64,000 nucleotides of DNA from Skeletonema tropicum (taxonomy: Eukaryota; Bacillariophyta; Thalassiosirophyceae; Thalassiosirales; Thalassiosiraceae), in contig CM074135.1 of assembly GCA_037178625.1 (NCBI GenBank), forward strand, positions 1-64,000. The letters are read 5' to 3'. The notes beneath the pieces are model-generated. The model searched no databases. It saw only the letters and a program-made list of their open reading frames with translations, and had not been told where the DNA came from. Of this stretch, positions 30,493 to 42,136 are shown piece by piece. A program made the translations under genes and the position numbers. Position 1 is the stretch's first letter. Each line of letters starts with the position of its first letter.

Positions 30493-32804
30493 GTGATGTG
30501 TATTGTGTATTGTGTTGTAGTGTAGATAGTATGGAGCAATGCCATGGCAAGCATAGCAAGCAAGCTGAGTGGAGGCTGTGGATTTGTGTTGGCGGAATTT
30601 TTGAGAGAGATGTGCGTCTGATGACTTGCAAGTGTCGCATCAAAAAGTAAGTGCAAGTCATCTCATCTCAGCTCAGCAGATCGAGATGCACCATCATGTC
30701 GCCGTATCTTTTGATATCTTGTCTTCTACGCGGCCAATCAAGGCGATCAGTGTCGTTTTGGAAAGCTCTAATTGCGCTCTATCGATTAGGCATATAATCG
30801 GCTTGATCAGACGACTTTTGTGTGATCGTCTCGGTCAGAAACGGGTCTAGATTAGAGCTATCTCGACCAGATCCGGCATCCGGCCCCAGAGCCCGAATTT
30901 GAGAAGCAGAGGTCAAAATCATCAAAATTGACGATATGACAACCGTTGGAAAGCTCTCTTCATTCTGAATCGGTTAGTACCATTATTACGCAACAATGTA
31001 TAATCACTGCTCGGGCAAAGCCCTCGCGAAAAAGCGACATTTTAATCCAATCCACATCATCTACCTACCACTGCTGCTGCTCCAACAACCACCGCTGCTG
31101 CTCTCAACGTCATCGTCAACTCCTCCTCCATCGTCGGCAATGATGAGGATTATGATTATGCTGCCGCTGCTTGTGGTTGGTGGAGTATGGAGATGACGAT
31201 GAAGTTGGAGGAGGATTTGTGTTGGGAGTAGCAGCAAGCATCATTGCCGACGATGTCATCTTCATCAACGACCAACACAACCAAGAGCAGCGGCAGCATC
31301 CCGAGCTCTGTCTATTGACTATGGACGCATTAAAGGAAGTGTCTTCAGCGCAGCGTTTAGAGCCCATCCCGTGCCAACTGTCTGGATGCACCTGATCGAT
31401 GCTTCGTTCTTCAGCGCAGCGTTGGATCTTCGACGTGCCAACTGTCTGGAGCCCGCCGCATTAAAGTGGTCGCTTTTTCAGATCTTCGACGTAACAATTG
31501 TCATGGACGGCGCTGCTTTAAAAGTAGTGTGTTTCATGTCGTGAGGGCGACCGCAGGGAGGCCGAACTGTGATTATCCATTATAATATTCATATTGTTGG
31601 TATTATTGATTGTGGTATTGACAAGTATTGACGGCAGTGCAGTGAGCGTGGAAAACATTTTGGTCATTTTTTTGGAGTTTGCAAATGTTCGGGTCGACTT
31701 CATTCGCCGCTGGGGATACTTTCTAGAACCCTCTCGAGTTGATTACATTGACAAAAGATCGATATTTGGCCTTGATTATAGTACTAATCGATAGAGCTTG
31801 GTGAGAGGATTCGAAATCACTACTCATTGCCTTCCTACGATTGCTAGTGCTAGGACGGATAATGCTGTAGTTGAACTATATATCTAATCTGATTTACTTT
31901 GTACGATATTTATTTATTCATCCAAGATAATGTAGTTGATTGTCATATAAAATAAATAGTGTCGCTGCTGCTTCATCCACATCCACTCCATCCATGCACT
32001 GACTTGACGCATCTTCTTGCTTGCTGCATCTTCTGTTTCTGTTTCTGTTGTTGTTGTCGTCGCAATAATATTATTATCATTCTCATGCCGTGCCGTCACA
32101 TCAACAGCAACATCAACTACTATACTAGCAGCAGAAGCATTTGAATCACTCCTGCCTCTGCTCCTCTTACTCTTACTCTTCTTATTATTATCACCAGCTT
32201 TTCTCTCAATCTCCAACAGCAACTTGTCCCCCCTCATCATGACAGCATACACCATTCCAAATGTAGGATTTGTCAGTCCATCAATGCTTGTAATGACATC
32301 TCCATTTTGAAAGTCGGGCCGTAATAATGATAATTGATCGCTCCTTTTCTTCTTCTGCTGATGATGTGTGGAAAGGGGTCGGATTATGAGCCGTTCTGAG
32401 TGATGGTGCAGTTTGCTAGTAGCTGTGGCTGTAGCTGATGCATCGCGCAGGAAATGAGTCCTCTTGGGCCCGCCACCTTTCTTCCAAGCATTCGTATGGG
32501 CACTGCCACTGCCACTGCCACTGCCACTGCCACTGCCACTGCCACTGAGCACGATTTCCACCTCGATCGAAAAGCCATAATTTTTCGACAATCGCTCCCA
32601 GTAGGGAAATTGATGTTGTTTCTCAGTTTCAGTGAGGCGGATGGAGGTGGTGCTTTTCGGGCAAACTACGACTGTGATGCTATCATTATCATGATTATTA
32701 GTATTATTATTGGCGGGAGAGGAGGCGGTGGTGGTGGAGTGGGCTTGGCTGAGGACTGCTAGCTTGGGTGGTCTCTTTTTGGAGGACGACATGCTGTGTA
32801 TCAT
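30493..32804 (+). repeat. Repeat unit 14
   Basis: 2,312 bp; spacer 30493-31913. One change near 31102 (CTCTCAACG instead of CTCCAACG). Confidence 0.98.
31914..32804 (-). CDS. PDZ-like low-complexity protein, unit 14 copy (296 aa, optional longer start)
   Basis: Open throughout, with seven hexamers (32502-32543). A missing T near 32909-32912, in the spacer of the next unit, removes the shift that separates this frame from an upstream Met at 32972. The open frame could then be 352 residues (31914-32972). I keep the start used by the other copies, because the extension depends on one homopolymer base. Confidence 0.58.
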   Translation of the reverse strand: MIHSMSSSKKRPPKLAVLSQAHSTTTASSPANNNTNNHDNDSITVVVCPKSTTSIRLTETEKQHQFPYWERLSKNYGFSIEVEIVLSGSGSGSGSGSGSGSAHTNAWKKGGGPKRTHFLRDASATATATSKLHHHSERLIIRPLSTHHQQKKKRSDQLSLLRPDFQNGDVITSIDGLTNPTFGMVYAVMMRGDKLLLEIERKAGDNNKKSKSKRSRGRSDSNASAASIVVDVAVDVTARHENDNNIIATTTTTETETEDAASKKMRQVSAWMEWMWMKQQRHYLFYMTINYIILDE

Positions 32805-35112
32805 GTGATGTGTATTGTGTATTGTGTTGTAGTGTAGATAGTATGGAGCAATGCCATGGCAAGCATAGCAAGCAAGCTGAGTGGAGGCTGTGGATTTGTG
32901 TTGGCGGAATTTTGAGAGAGATGTGCGTCTGATGACTTGCAAGTGTCGCATCAAAAAGTAAGTGCAAGTCATCTCATCTCAGCTCAGCAGATCGAGATGC
33001 ACCATCATGTCGCCGTATCTTTTGATATCTTGTCTTCTACGCGGCCAATCAAGGCGATCAGTGTCGTTTTGGAAAGCTCTAATTGCGCTCTATCGATTAG
33101 GCATATAATCGGCTTGATCAGACGACTTTTGTGTGATCGTCTCGGTCAGAAACGGGTCTAGATTAGAGCTATCTCGACCAGATCCGGCATCCGGCCCCAG
33201 AGCCCGAATTTGAGAAGCAGAGGTCAAAATCATCAAAATTGACGATATGACAACCGTTGGAAAGCTCTCTTCATTCTGAATCGGTTAGTACCATTATTAC
33301 GCAACAATGTATAATCACTGCTCGGGCAAAGCCCTCGCGAAAAAGCGACATTTTAATCCAATCCACATCATCTACCTACCACTGCTGCTGCTCCAACAAC
33401 CACCGCTGCTGCTCCAACGTCATCGTCAACTCCTCCTCCATCGTCGGCAATGATGAGGATTATGATTATGCTGCCGCTGCTTGTGGTTGGTGGAGTATGG
33501 AGATGACGATGAAGTTGGAGGAGGATTTGTGTTGGGAGTAGCAGCAAGCATCATTGCCGACGATGTCATCTTCATCAACGACCAACACAACCAAGAGCAG
33601 CGGCAGCATCCCGAGCTCTGTCTATTGACTATGGACGCATTAAAGGAAGTGTCTTCAGCGCAGCGTTTAGAGCCCATCCCGTGCCAACTGTCTGGATGCA
33701 CCTGATCGATGCTTCGTTCTTCAGCGCAGCGTTGGATCTTCGACGTGCCAACTGTCTGGAGCCCGCCGCATTAAAGTGGTCGCTTTTTCAGATCTTCGAC
33801 GTAACAATTGTCATGGACGGCGCTGCTTTAAAAGTAGTGTGTTTCATGTCGTGAGGGCGACCGCAGGGAGGCCGAACTGTGATTATCCATTATAATATTC
33901 ATATTGTTTGGTATTATTGATTGTGGTATTGACAAGTATTGACGGCAGTGCAGTGAGCGTGGAAAACATTTTGGTCATTTTTTGGAGTTTGCAAATGTTC
34001 GGGTCGACTTCATTCGCCGCTGGGGATACTTTCTAGAACCCTCTCGAGTTGATTACATTGACAAAAGATCGATATTTGGCCTTGATTATAGTACTAATCG
34101 ATAGAGCTTGGTGAGAGGATTCGAAATCACTACTCATTGCCTTCCTACGATGCTAGTGCTAGGACGGATAATGCTGTAGTTGAACTATATATCTAATCTG
34201 ATTTACTTTGTACGATATTTATTTATTCATCCAAGATAATGTAGTTGATTGTCATATAAAATAAATAGTGTCGCTGCTGCTTCATCCACATCCACTCCAT
34301 CCATGCACTGACTTGACGCATCTTCTTGCTTGCTGCATCTTCTGTTTCTGTTTCTGTTGTTGTTGTCGTCGCAATAATATTATTATCATTCTCATGCCGT
34401 GCCGTCACATCAACAGCAACATCAACTACTATACTAGCAGCAGAAGCATTTGAATCACTCCTGCCTCTGCTCCTCTTACTCTTACTCTTCTTATTATTAT
34501 CACCAGCTTTTCTCTCAATCTCCAACAGCAACTTGTCCCCCCTCATCATGACAGCATACACCATTCCAAATGTAGGATTTGTCAGTCCATCAATGCTTGT
34601 AATGACATCTCCATTTTGAAAGTCGGGCCGTAATAATGATAATTGATCGCTCCTTTTCTTCTTCTGCTGATGATGTGTGGAAAGGGGTCGGATTATGAGC
34701 CGTTCTGAGTGATGGTGCAGTTTGCTAGTAGCTGTGGCTGTAGCTGATGCATCGCGCAGGAAATGAGTCCTCTTGGGCCCGCCACCTTTCTTCCAAGCAT
34801 TCGTATGGGCACTGCCACTGCCACTGCCACTGCCACTGCCACTGCCACTGCCACTGAGCACGATTTCCACCTCGATCGAAAAGCCATAATTTTCGACAAT
34901 CGCTCCCAGTAGGGAAATTGATGTTGTTTCTCAGTTTCAGTGAGGCGGATGGAGGTGGTGCTTTTCGGGCAAACTACGACTGTGATGCTATCATTATCAT
35001 GATTATTAGTATTATTATTGGCGGGAGAGGAGGCGGTGGTGGTGGAGTGGGCTTGGCTGAGGACTGCTAGCTTGGGTGGTCTCTTTTTGGAGGACGACAT
35101 GCTGTGTATCAT
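32805..35112 (+). repeat. Repeat unit 15
   Basis: 2,308 bp, the shortest; spacer 32805-34222. A T4 tract near 32909-32912 where most units have T5, plus single-T changes near 33907, 33980 and 34151. Confidence 0.97.
34223..35112 (-). pseudogene. Array gene, unit 15 copy, one missing T
   Basis: Seven hexamers (34811-34852). A T4 run near 34889-34892 in place of T5 breaks the frame before the Ser-Gly tract. All other coding sequence matches the intact copies, so a single homopolymer miscall could explain it. Confidence 0.55.
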
Positions 35113-37422
35113 GTGATGTGTATTGTGTATTGTGTTGTAGTGTAGATAGTATGGAGCAATGCCATGGCAAGCATAGCAAGCAAGCTGAGTGGAGGCTGTG
35201 GATTTGTGTTGGCGGAATTTTGAGAGAGATGTGCGTCTGATGACTTGCAAGTGTCGCATCAAAAAGTAAGTGCAAGTCATCTCATCTCAGCTCAGCAGAT
35301 CGAGATGCACCATCATGTCGCCGTATCTTTTGATATCTTGTCTTCTACGCGGCCAATCAAGGCGATCAGTGTCGTTTTGGAAAGCTCTAATTGCGCTCTA
35401 TCGATTAGGCATATAATCGGCTTGATCAGACGACTTTTGTGTGATCGTCTCGGTCAGAAACGGGTCTAGATTAGAGCTATCTCGACCAGATCCGGCATCC
35501 GGCCCCAGAGCCCGAATTTGAGAAGCAGAGGTCAAAATCATCAAAATTGACGATATGACAACCGTTGGAAAGCTCTCTTCATTCTGAATCGGTTAGTACC
35601 ATTATTACGCAACAATGTATAATCACTGCTCGGGCAAAGCCCTCGCGAAAAAGCGACATTTTAATCCAATCCACATCATCTACCTACCACTGCTGCTGCT
35701 CCAACAACCACCGCTGCTGCTCCAACGTCATCGTCAACTCCTCCTCCATCGTCGGCAATGATGAGGATTATGATTATGCTGCCGCTGCTTGTGGTTGGTG
35801 GAGTATGGAGATGACGATGAAGTTGGAGGAGGATTTGTGTTGGGAGTAGCAGCAAGCATCATTGCCGACGATGTCATCTTCATCAACGACCAACACAACC
35901 AAGAGCAGCGGCAGCATCCCGAGCTCTGTCTATTGACTATGGACGCATTAAAGGAAGTGTCTTCAGCGCAGCGTTTAGAGCCCATCCCGTGCCAACTGTC
36001 TGGATGCACCTGATCGATGCTTCGTTCTTCAGCGCAGCGTTGGATCTTCGACGTGCCAACTGTCTGGAGCCCGCCGCATTAAAGTGGTCGCTTTTTTCAG
36101 ATCTTCGACGTAACAATTGTCATGGACGGCGCTGCTTTAAAAGTAGTGTGTTTCATGTCGTGAGGGCGACCGCAGGGAGGCCGAACTGTGATTATCCATT
36201 ATAATATTCATATTGTTGGTATTATTGATTGTGGTATTGACAAGTATTGACGGCAGTGCAGTGAGCGTGGAAAACATTTTGGTCATTTTTTTTGGAGTTT
36301 GCAAATGTTCGGGTCGACTTCATTCGCCGCTGGGGATACTTTCTAGAACCCTCTCGAGTTGATTACATTGACAAAAGATCGATATTTGGCCTTGATTATA
36401 GTACTAATCGATAGAGCTTGGTGAGAGGATTCGAAATCACTACTCATTGCCTTCCTACGATTGCTAGTGCTAGGACGGATAATGCTGTAGTTGAACTATA
36501 TATCTAATCTGATTTACTTTGTACGATATTTATTTATTCATCCAAGATAATGTAGTTGATTGTCATATAAAATAAATAGTGTCGCTGCTGCTTCATCCAC
36601 ATCCACTCCATCCATGCACTGACTTGACGCATCTTCTTGCTTGCTGCATCTTCTGTTTCTGTTTCTGTTGTTGTTGTCGTCGCAATAATATTATTATCAT
36701 TCTCATGCCGTGCCGTCACATCAACAGCAACATCAACTACTATACTAGCAGCAGAAGCATTTGAATCACTCCTGCCTCTGCCTCTTACTCTTACTCTTCT
36801 TATTATTATCACCAGCTTTTCTCTCAATCTCCAACAGCAACTTGTCCCCCCTCATCATGACAGCATACACCATTCCAAATGTAGGATTTGTCAGTCCATC
36901 AATGCTTGTAATGACATCTCCATTTTGAAAGTCGGGCCGTAATAATGATAATTGATCGCTCCTTTTCTTCTTCTGCTGATGATGTGTGGAAAGGGGTCGG
37001 ATTATGAGCCGTTCTGAGTGATGGTGCAGTTTGCTAGTAGCTGTGGCTGTAGCTGATGCATCGCGCAGGAAATGAGTCCTCTTGGGCCCGCCACCTTTCT
37101 TCCAAGCATTCGTATGGGCACTGCCACTGCCACTGCCACTGCCACTGCCACTGCCACTGCCACTGAGCACGATTTCCACCTCGATCGAAAAGCCATAATT
37201 TTTCGACAATCGCTCCCAGTAGGGAAATTGATGTTGTTTCTCAGTTTCAGTGAGGCGGATGGAGGTGGTGCTTTTCGGGCAAACTACGACTGTGATGCTA
37301 TCATTATCATGATTATTAGTATTATTATTGGCGGGAGAGGAGGCGGTGGTGGTGGAGTGGGCTTGGCTGAGGACTGCTAGCTTGGGTGGTCTCTTTTTGG
37401 AGGACGACATGCTGTGTATCAT
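35113..37422 (+). repeat. Repeat unit 16
   Basis: 2,310 bp; spacer 35113-36533. T4 at about 35218, shared with the unit to its left, and extra T in two T-runs near 36092 and 36287. Confidence 0.97.
36534..37422 (-). pseudogene. Array gene, unit 16 copy, 2-nt deletion after the PDZ-like part
   Basis: Seven hexamers (37120-37161). Two bases are missing near 36780 (TGCCTCTTAC for TGCTCCTCTTAC). The frame stays open through the PDZ-like half and the following basic stretch, then shifts. Confidence 0.57.
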
Positions 37423-38125
37423 GTGATGTGTATTGTGTATTGTGTTGTAGTGTAGATAGTATGGAGCAATGCCATGGCAAGCATAGCAAGCAAGCTGAGT
37501 GGAGGCTGTGGATTTGTGTTGGCGGAATTTTTTGAGAGAGATGTGCGTCTGATGACTTGCAAGTGTCGCATCAAAAAGTAAGTGCAAGTCATCTCATCTC
37601 AGCTCAGCAGATCGAGATGCACCATCATGTCGCCGTATCTTTTGATATCTTGTCTTCTACGCGGCCAATCAAGGCGATCAGTGTCGTTTTGGAAAGCTCT
37701 AATTGCGCTCTATCGATTAGGCATATAATCGGCTTGATCAGACGACTTTTGTGTGATCGTCTCGGTCAGAAACGGGTCTAGATTAGAGCTATCTCGACCA
37801 GATCCGGCATCCGGCCCCAGAGCCCGAATTTGAGAAGCAGAGGTCAAAATCATCAAAATTGACGATATGACAACCGTTGGAAAGCTCTCTTCATTCTGAA
37901 TCGGTTAGTACCATTATTACGCAACAATGTATAATCACTGCTCGGGCAAAGCCCTCGCGAAAAAGCGACATTTTAATCCAATCCACATCATCTACCTACC
38001 ACTGCTGCTGCTCCAACAACCACCGCTGCTGCTCCAACGTCATCGTCAACTCCTCCTCCATCGTCGGCAATGATGAGGATTATGATTATGCTGCCGCTGC
38101 TTGTGGTTGGTGGAGTATGGAGATG

Positions 38126-38440
38126 GACGATGATGAAGTTGGAGGAGGATTTGTTTGTGGGAGTTGGGAGTAGCAGCAAGCATCATTGCCGACGACGATG
38201 TCATCTTCATCAACGAACAACCAAGAGCAGCGGCAGCATCCCGAGCTGGAGGCTTCAGCGCAGGCGTCCTTTGACATTGACTATGACGCTTATTAAAGGA
38301 AGTGTCTTCAGCGCAGCGTTTAGGCCCAGCCCATCCGTGCCAACTGACTTGGATGCACCTGTTTTCATCGATGCTTCGTTCTTCAGGATCTTCGCGGCAG
38401 GTTGATCTTCGGATCTTCGACGTGCCAACTGTCTGGAGCC
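38126..38440 (+). other. Diverged block inside unit 17
   Basis: Within otherwise identical repeats this stretch departs strongly. It shows extra GAC and GTTT-type insertions, a lost segment near 38215, an extra segment near 38245-38275, and a doubled GATCTTCGGATCTTCG near 38404-38419. It covers the end of the trinucleotide-rich DNA and most of the nested repeats. Sequence returns to the majority form by about 38440. Confidence 0.7.
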
Positions 38441-38903
38441 AGCCGCCGCATTAAAGTGGTCGCTTTTTCAGATCTTCGACGTAACAATTGTCATGGACGG
38501 CGCTGCTTTAAAAGTAGTGTGTTTCATGTCGTGAGGGCGACCGCAGGGAGGCCGAACTGTGATTATCCATTATAATATTCATATTGTTGGTATTATTGAT
38601 TGTGGTATTGACAAGTATTGACGGCAGTGCAGTGAGCGTGGAAAACATTTTGGTCATTTTTTTGGAGTTTGCAAATGTTCGGGTCGACTTCATTCGCCGC
38701 TGGGGATACTTTCTAGAACCCTCTCGAGTTGATTACATTGACAAAAGATCGATATTTGGCCTTGATTATAGTACTAATCGATAGAGCTTGGTGAGAGGAT
38801 TCGAAATCACTACTCATTGCCTTCCTACGATTGCTAGTGCTAGGACGGATAATGCTGTAGTTGAACTATATATCTAATCTGATTTACTTTGTACGATATT
38901 TAT

Positions 38904-39807
38904 TTATTCATCCAAGATAATGTAGTTGATTGTCATATAAAATAAATAGTGTCGCTGCTGCTTCATCCACATCCACTCCATCCATGCACTGACTTGACGC
39001 ATCTTCTTGCTTGCTGCATCTTCTGTTTCTGTTTCTGTTGTTGTTGTCGTCGCAATAATATTATTATCATTCTCATGCCGTGCCGTCACATCAACAGCAA
39101 CATCAACTACTATACTAGCAGCAGAAGCATTTGAATCACTCCTGCCTCTGCTCCTCTTACTCTTACTCTTCTTATTATTATCACCAGCTTTTCTCTCAAT
39201 CTCCAACAGCAACTTGTCCCCCCTCATCATGACAGCATACACCATTCCAAATGTAGGATTTGTCAGTCCATCAATGCTTGTAATGACATCTCCATTTTGA
39301 AAGTCGGGCCGTAATAATGATAATTGATCGCTCCTTTTCTTCTTCTGCTGATGATGTGTGGAAAGGGGTCGGATTATGAGCCGTTCTGAGTGATGGTGCA
39401 GTTTGCTAGTAGCTGTGGCTGTAGCTGATGCATCGCGCAGGAAATGAGTCCTCTTGGGCCCGCCACCTTTCTTCCAAGCATTCGTATGGGCACTGCCACT
39501 GCCACTGCCACTGCCACTGCCACTGCCACTGCCACTGCCACTGCCACTGAGCACGATTTCCACCTCGATCGAAAAGCCATAATTTTTTCGACAATCGCTC
39601 CCAGTAGGGAAATTGATGTTGTTTCTCAGTTTCAGTGAGGCGGATGGAGGTGGTGCTTTTCGGGCAAACTACGACTGTGATGCTATCATTATCATGATTA
39701 TTAGTATTATTATTGGCGGGAGAGGAGGCGGTGGTGGTGGAGTGGGCTTGGCTGAGGACTGCTAGCTTGGGTGGTCTCTTTTTGGAGGACGACATGCTGT
39801 GTATCAT
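38904..39807 (-). pseudogene. Array gene, unit 17 copy, one extra T
   Basis: Nine hexamers (39492-39545). A T6 run near 39584-39589 in place of T5 shifts the frame before the Ser-Gly tract; a 219-codon frame from an internal Met (39563) remains. Confidence 0.55.
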
Positions 39808-42136
39808 GTGATGTGTATTGTGTATTGTGTTGTAGTGTAGATAGTATGGAGCAATGCCATGGCAAGCATAGCAAGCAAGCTGAGTGGAGGCTGTGGATTT
39901 GTGTTGGCGGAATTTTTGAGAGAGATGTGCGTCTGATGACTTGCAAGTGTCGCATCAAAAAGTAAGTGCAAGTCATCTCATCTCAGCTCAGCAGATCGAG
40001 ATGCACCATCATGTCGCCGTATCTTTTGATATCTTGTCTTCTACGCGGCCAATCAAGGCGATCAGTGTCGTTTTGGAAAGCTCTAATTGCGCTCTATCGA
40101 TTAGGCATATAATCGGCTTGATCAGACGACTTTTGTGTGATCGTCTCGGTCAGAAACGGGTCTAGATTAGAGCTATCTCGACCAGATCCGGCATCCGGCC
40201 CCAGAGCCCGAATTTGAGAAGCAGAGGTCAAAATCATCAAAATTGACGATATGACAACCGTTGGAAAGCTCTCTTCATTCTGAATCGGTTAGTACCATTA
40301 TTACGCAACAATGTATAATCACTGCTCGGGCAAAGCCCTCGCGAAAAAGCGACATTTTAATCCAATCCACATCATCTACCTACCACTGCTGCTGCTCCAA
40401 CAACCACCGCTGCTGCTCCAACGTCATCGTCAACTCCTCCTCCATCGTCGGCAATGATGAGGATTATGATTATGCTGCCGCTGCTTGTGGTTGGTGGAGT
40501 ATGGAGATGACGATGAAGTTGGAGGAGGATTTGTGTTGGGAGTAGCAGCAAGCATCATTGCCGACGATGTCATCTTCATCAACGACCAACACAACCAAGA
40601 GCAGCGGCAGCATCCCGAGCTCTGTCTATTGACTATGGACGCATTAAAGGAAGTGTCTTCAGCGCAGCGTTTAGAGCCCATCCCGTGCCAACTGTCTGGA
40701 TGCACCTGATCGATGCTTCGTTCTTCAGCGCAGCGTTGGATCTTCGACGTGCCAACTGTCTGGAGCCCGCCGCATTAAAGTGGTCGCTTTTTCAGATCTT
40801 CGACGTAACAATTGTCATGGACGGCGCTGCTTTAAAAGTAGTGTGTTTCATGTCGTGAGGGCGACCGCAGGGAGGCCGAACTGTGATTATCCATTATAAT
40901 ATTCATATTGTTGGTATTATTGATTGTGGTATTGACAAGTATTGACGGCAGTGCAGTGAGCGTGGAAAACATTTTGGTCATTTTTTTGGAGTTTGCAAAT
41001 GTTCGGGTCGACTTCATTCGCCGCTGGGGATACTTTCTAGAACCCTCTCGAGTTGATTACATTGACAAAAGATCGATATTTGGCCTTGATTATAGTACTA
41101 ATCGATAGAGCTTGGTGAGAGGATTCGAAATCACTACTCATTGCCTTCCTACGATTGCTAGTGCTAGGACGGATAATGCTGTAGTTGAACTATATATCTA
41201 ATCTGATTTACTTTGTACGATATTTATTTATTCATCCAAGATAATGTAGTTGATTGTCATATAAAATAAATAGTGTCGCTGCTGCTTCATCCACATCCAC
41301 TCCATCCATGCACTGACTTGACGCATCTTCTTGCTTGCTGCATCTTCTGTTTCTGTTTCTGTTGTTGTTGTCGTCGCAATAATATTATTATCATTCTCAT
41401 GCCGTGCCGTCACATCAACAGCAACATCAACTACTATACTAGCAGCAGAAGCATTTGAATCACTCCTGCCTCTGCTCCTCTTACTCTTACTCTTCTTATT
41501 ATTATCACCAGCTTTTCTCTCAATCTCCAACAGCAACTTGTCCCCCCTCATCATGACAGCATACACCATTCCAAATGTAGGATTTGTCAGTCCATCAATG
41601 CTTGTAATGACATCTCCATTTTGAAAGTCGGGCCGTAATAATGATAATTGATCGCTCCTTTTCTTCTTCTGCTGATGATGTGTGGAAAGGGGTCGGATTA
41701 TGAGCCGTTCTGAGTGATGGTGCAGTTTGCTAGTAGCTGTGGCTGTAGCTGATGCATCGCGCAGGAAATGAGTCCTCTTGGGCCCGCCACCTTTCTTCCA
41801 AGCATTCGTATGGGCACTGCCACTGCCACTGCCACTGCCACTGCCACTGCCACTGCCACTGCCACTGCCACTGCCACTGAGCACGATTTCCACCTCGATC
41901 GAAAAGCCATAATTTTTCGACAATCGCTCCCAGTAGGGAAATTGATGTTGTTTCTCAGTTTCAGTGAGGCGGATGGAGGTGGTGCTTTTCGGGCAAACTA
42001 CGACTGTGATGCTATCATTATCATGATTATTAGTATTATTATTGGCGGGAGAGGAGGCGGTGGTGGTGGAGTGGGCTTGGCTGAGGACTGCTAGCTTGGG
42101 TGGTCTCTTTTTGGAGGACGACATGCTGTGTATCAT
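39808..42136 (+). repeat. Repeat unit 18
   Basis: 2,329 bp; spacer 39808-41227. Majority sequence right next to the diverged unit 17. Confidence 0.98.
41228..42136 (-). CDS. PDZ-like low-complexity protein, unit 18 copy (302 aa)
   Basis: Open throughout, with ten hexamers (41816-41875). It is an isolated intact copy between broken copies in units 17 and 19. Confidence 0.6.
   Translation of the reverse strand: MIHSMSSSKKRPPKLAVLSQAHSTTTASSPANNNTNNHDNDSITVVVCPKSTTSIRLTETEKQHQFPYWERLSKNYGFSIEVEIVLSGSGSGSGSGSGSGSGSGSGSAHTNAWKKGGGPKRTHFLRDASATATATSKLHHHSERLIIRPLSTHHQQKKKRSDQLSLLRPDFQNGDVITSIDGLTNPTFGMVYAVMMRGDKLLLEIERKAGDNNKKSKSKRSRGRSDSNASAASIVVDVAVDVTARHENDNNIIATTTTTETETEDAASKKMRQVSAWMEWMWMKQQRHYLFYMTINYIILDE

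Larger units (their letters stand above)
37423..39807 (+). repeat. Repeat unit 17, longest, with a diverged block
   Basis: 2,385 bp; spacer 37423-38903. It is about 60-75 bp longer than its neighbours because of the diverged block at 38126-38440, described separately. T6 near 37527-37532. Confidence 0.97.
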
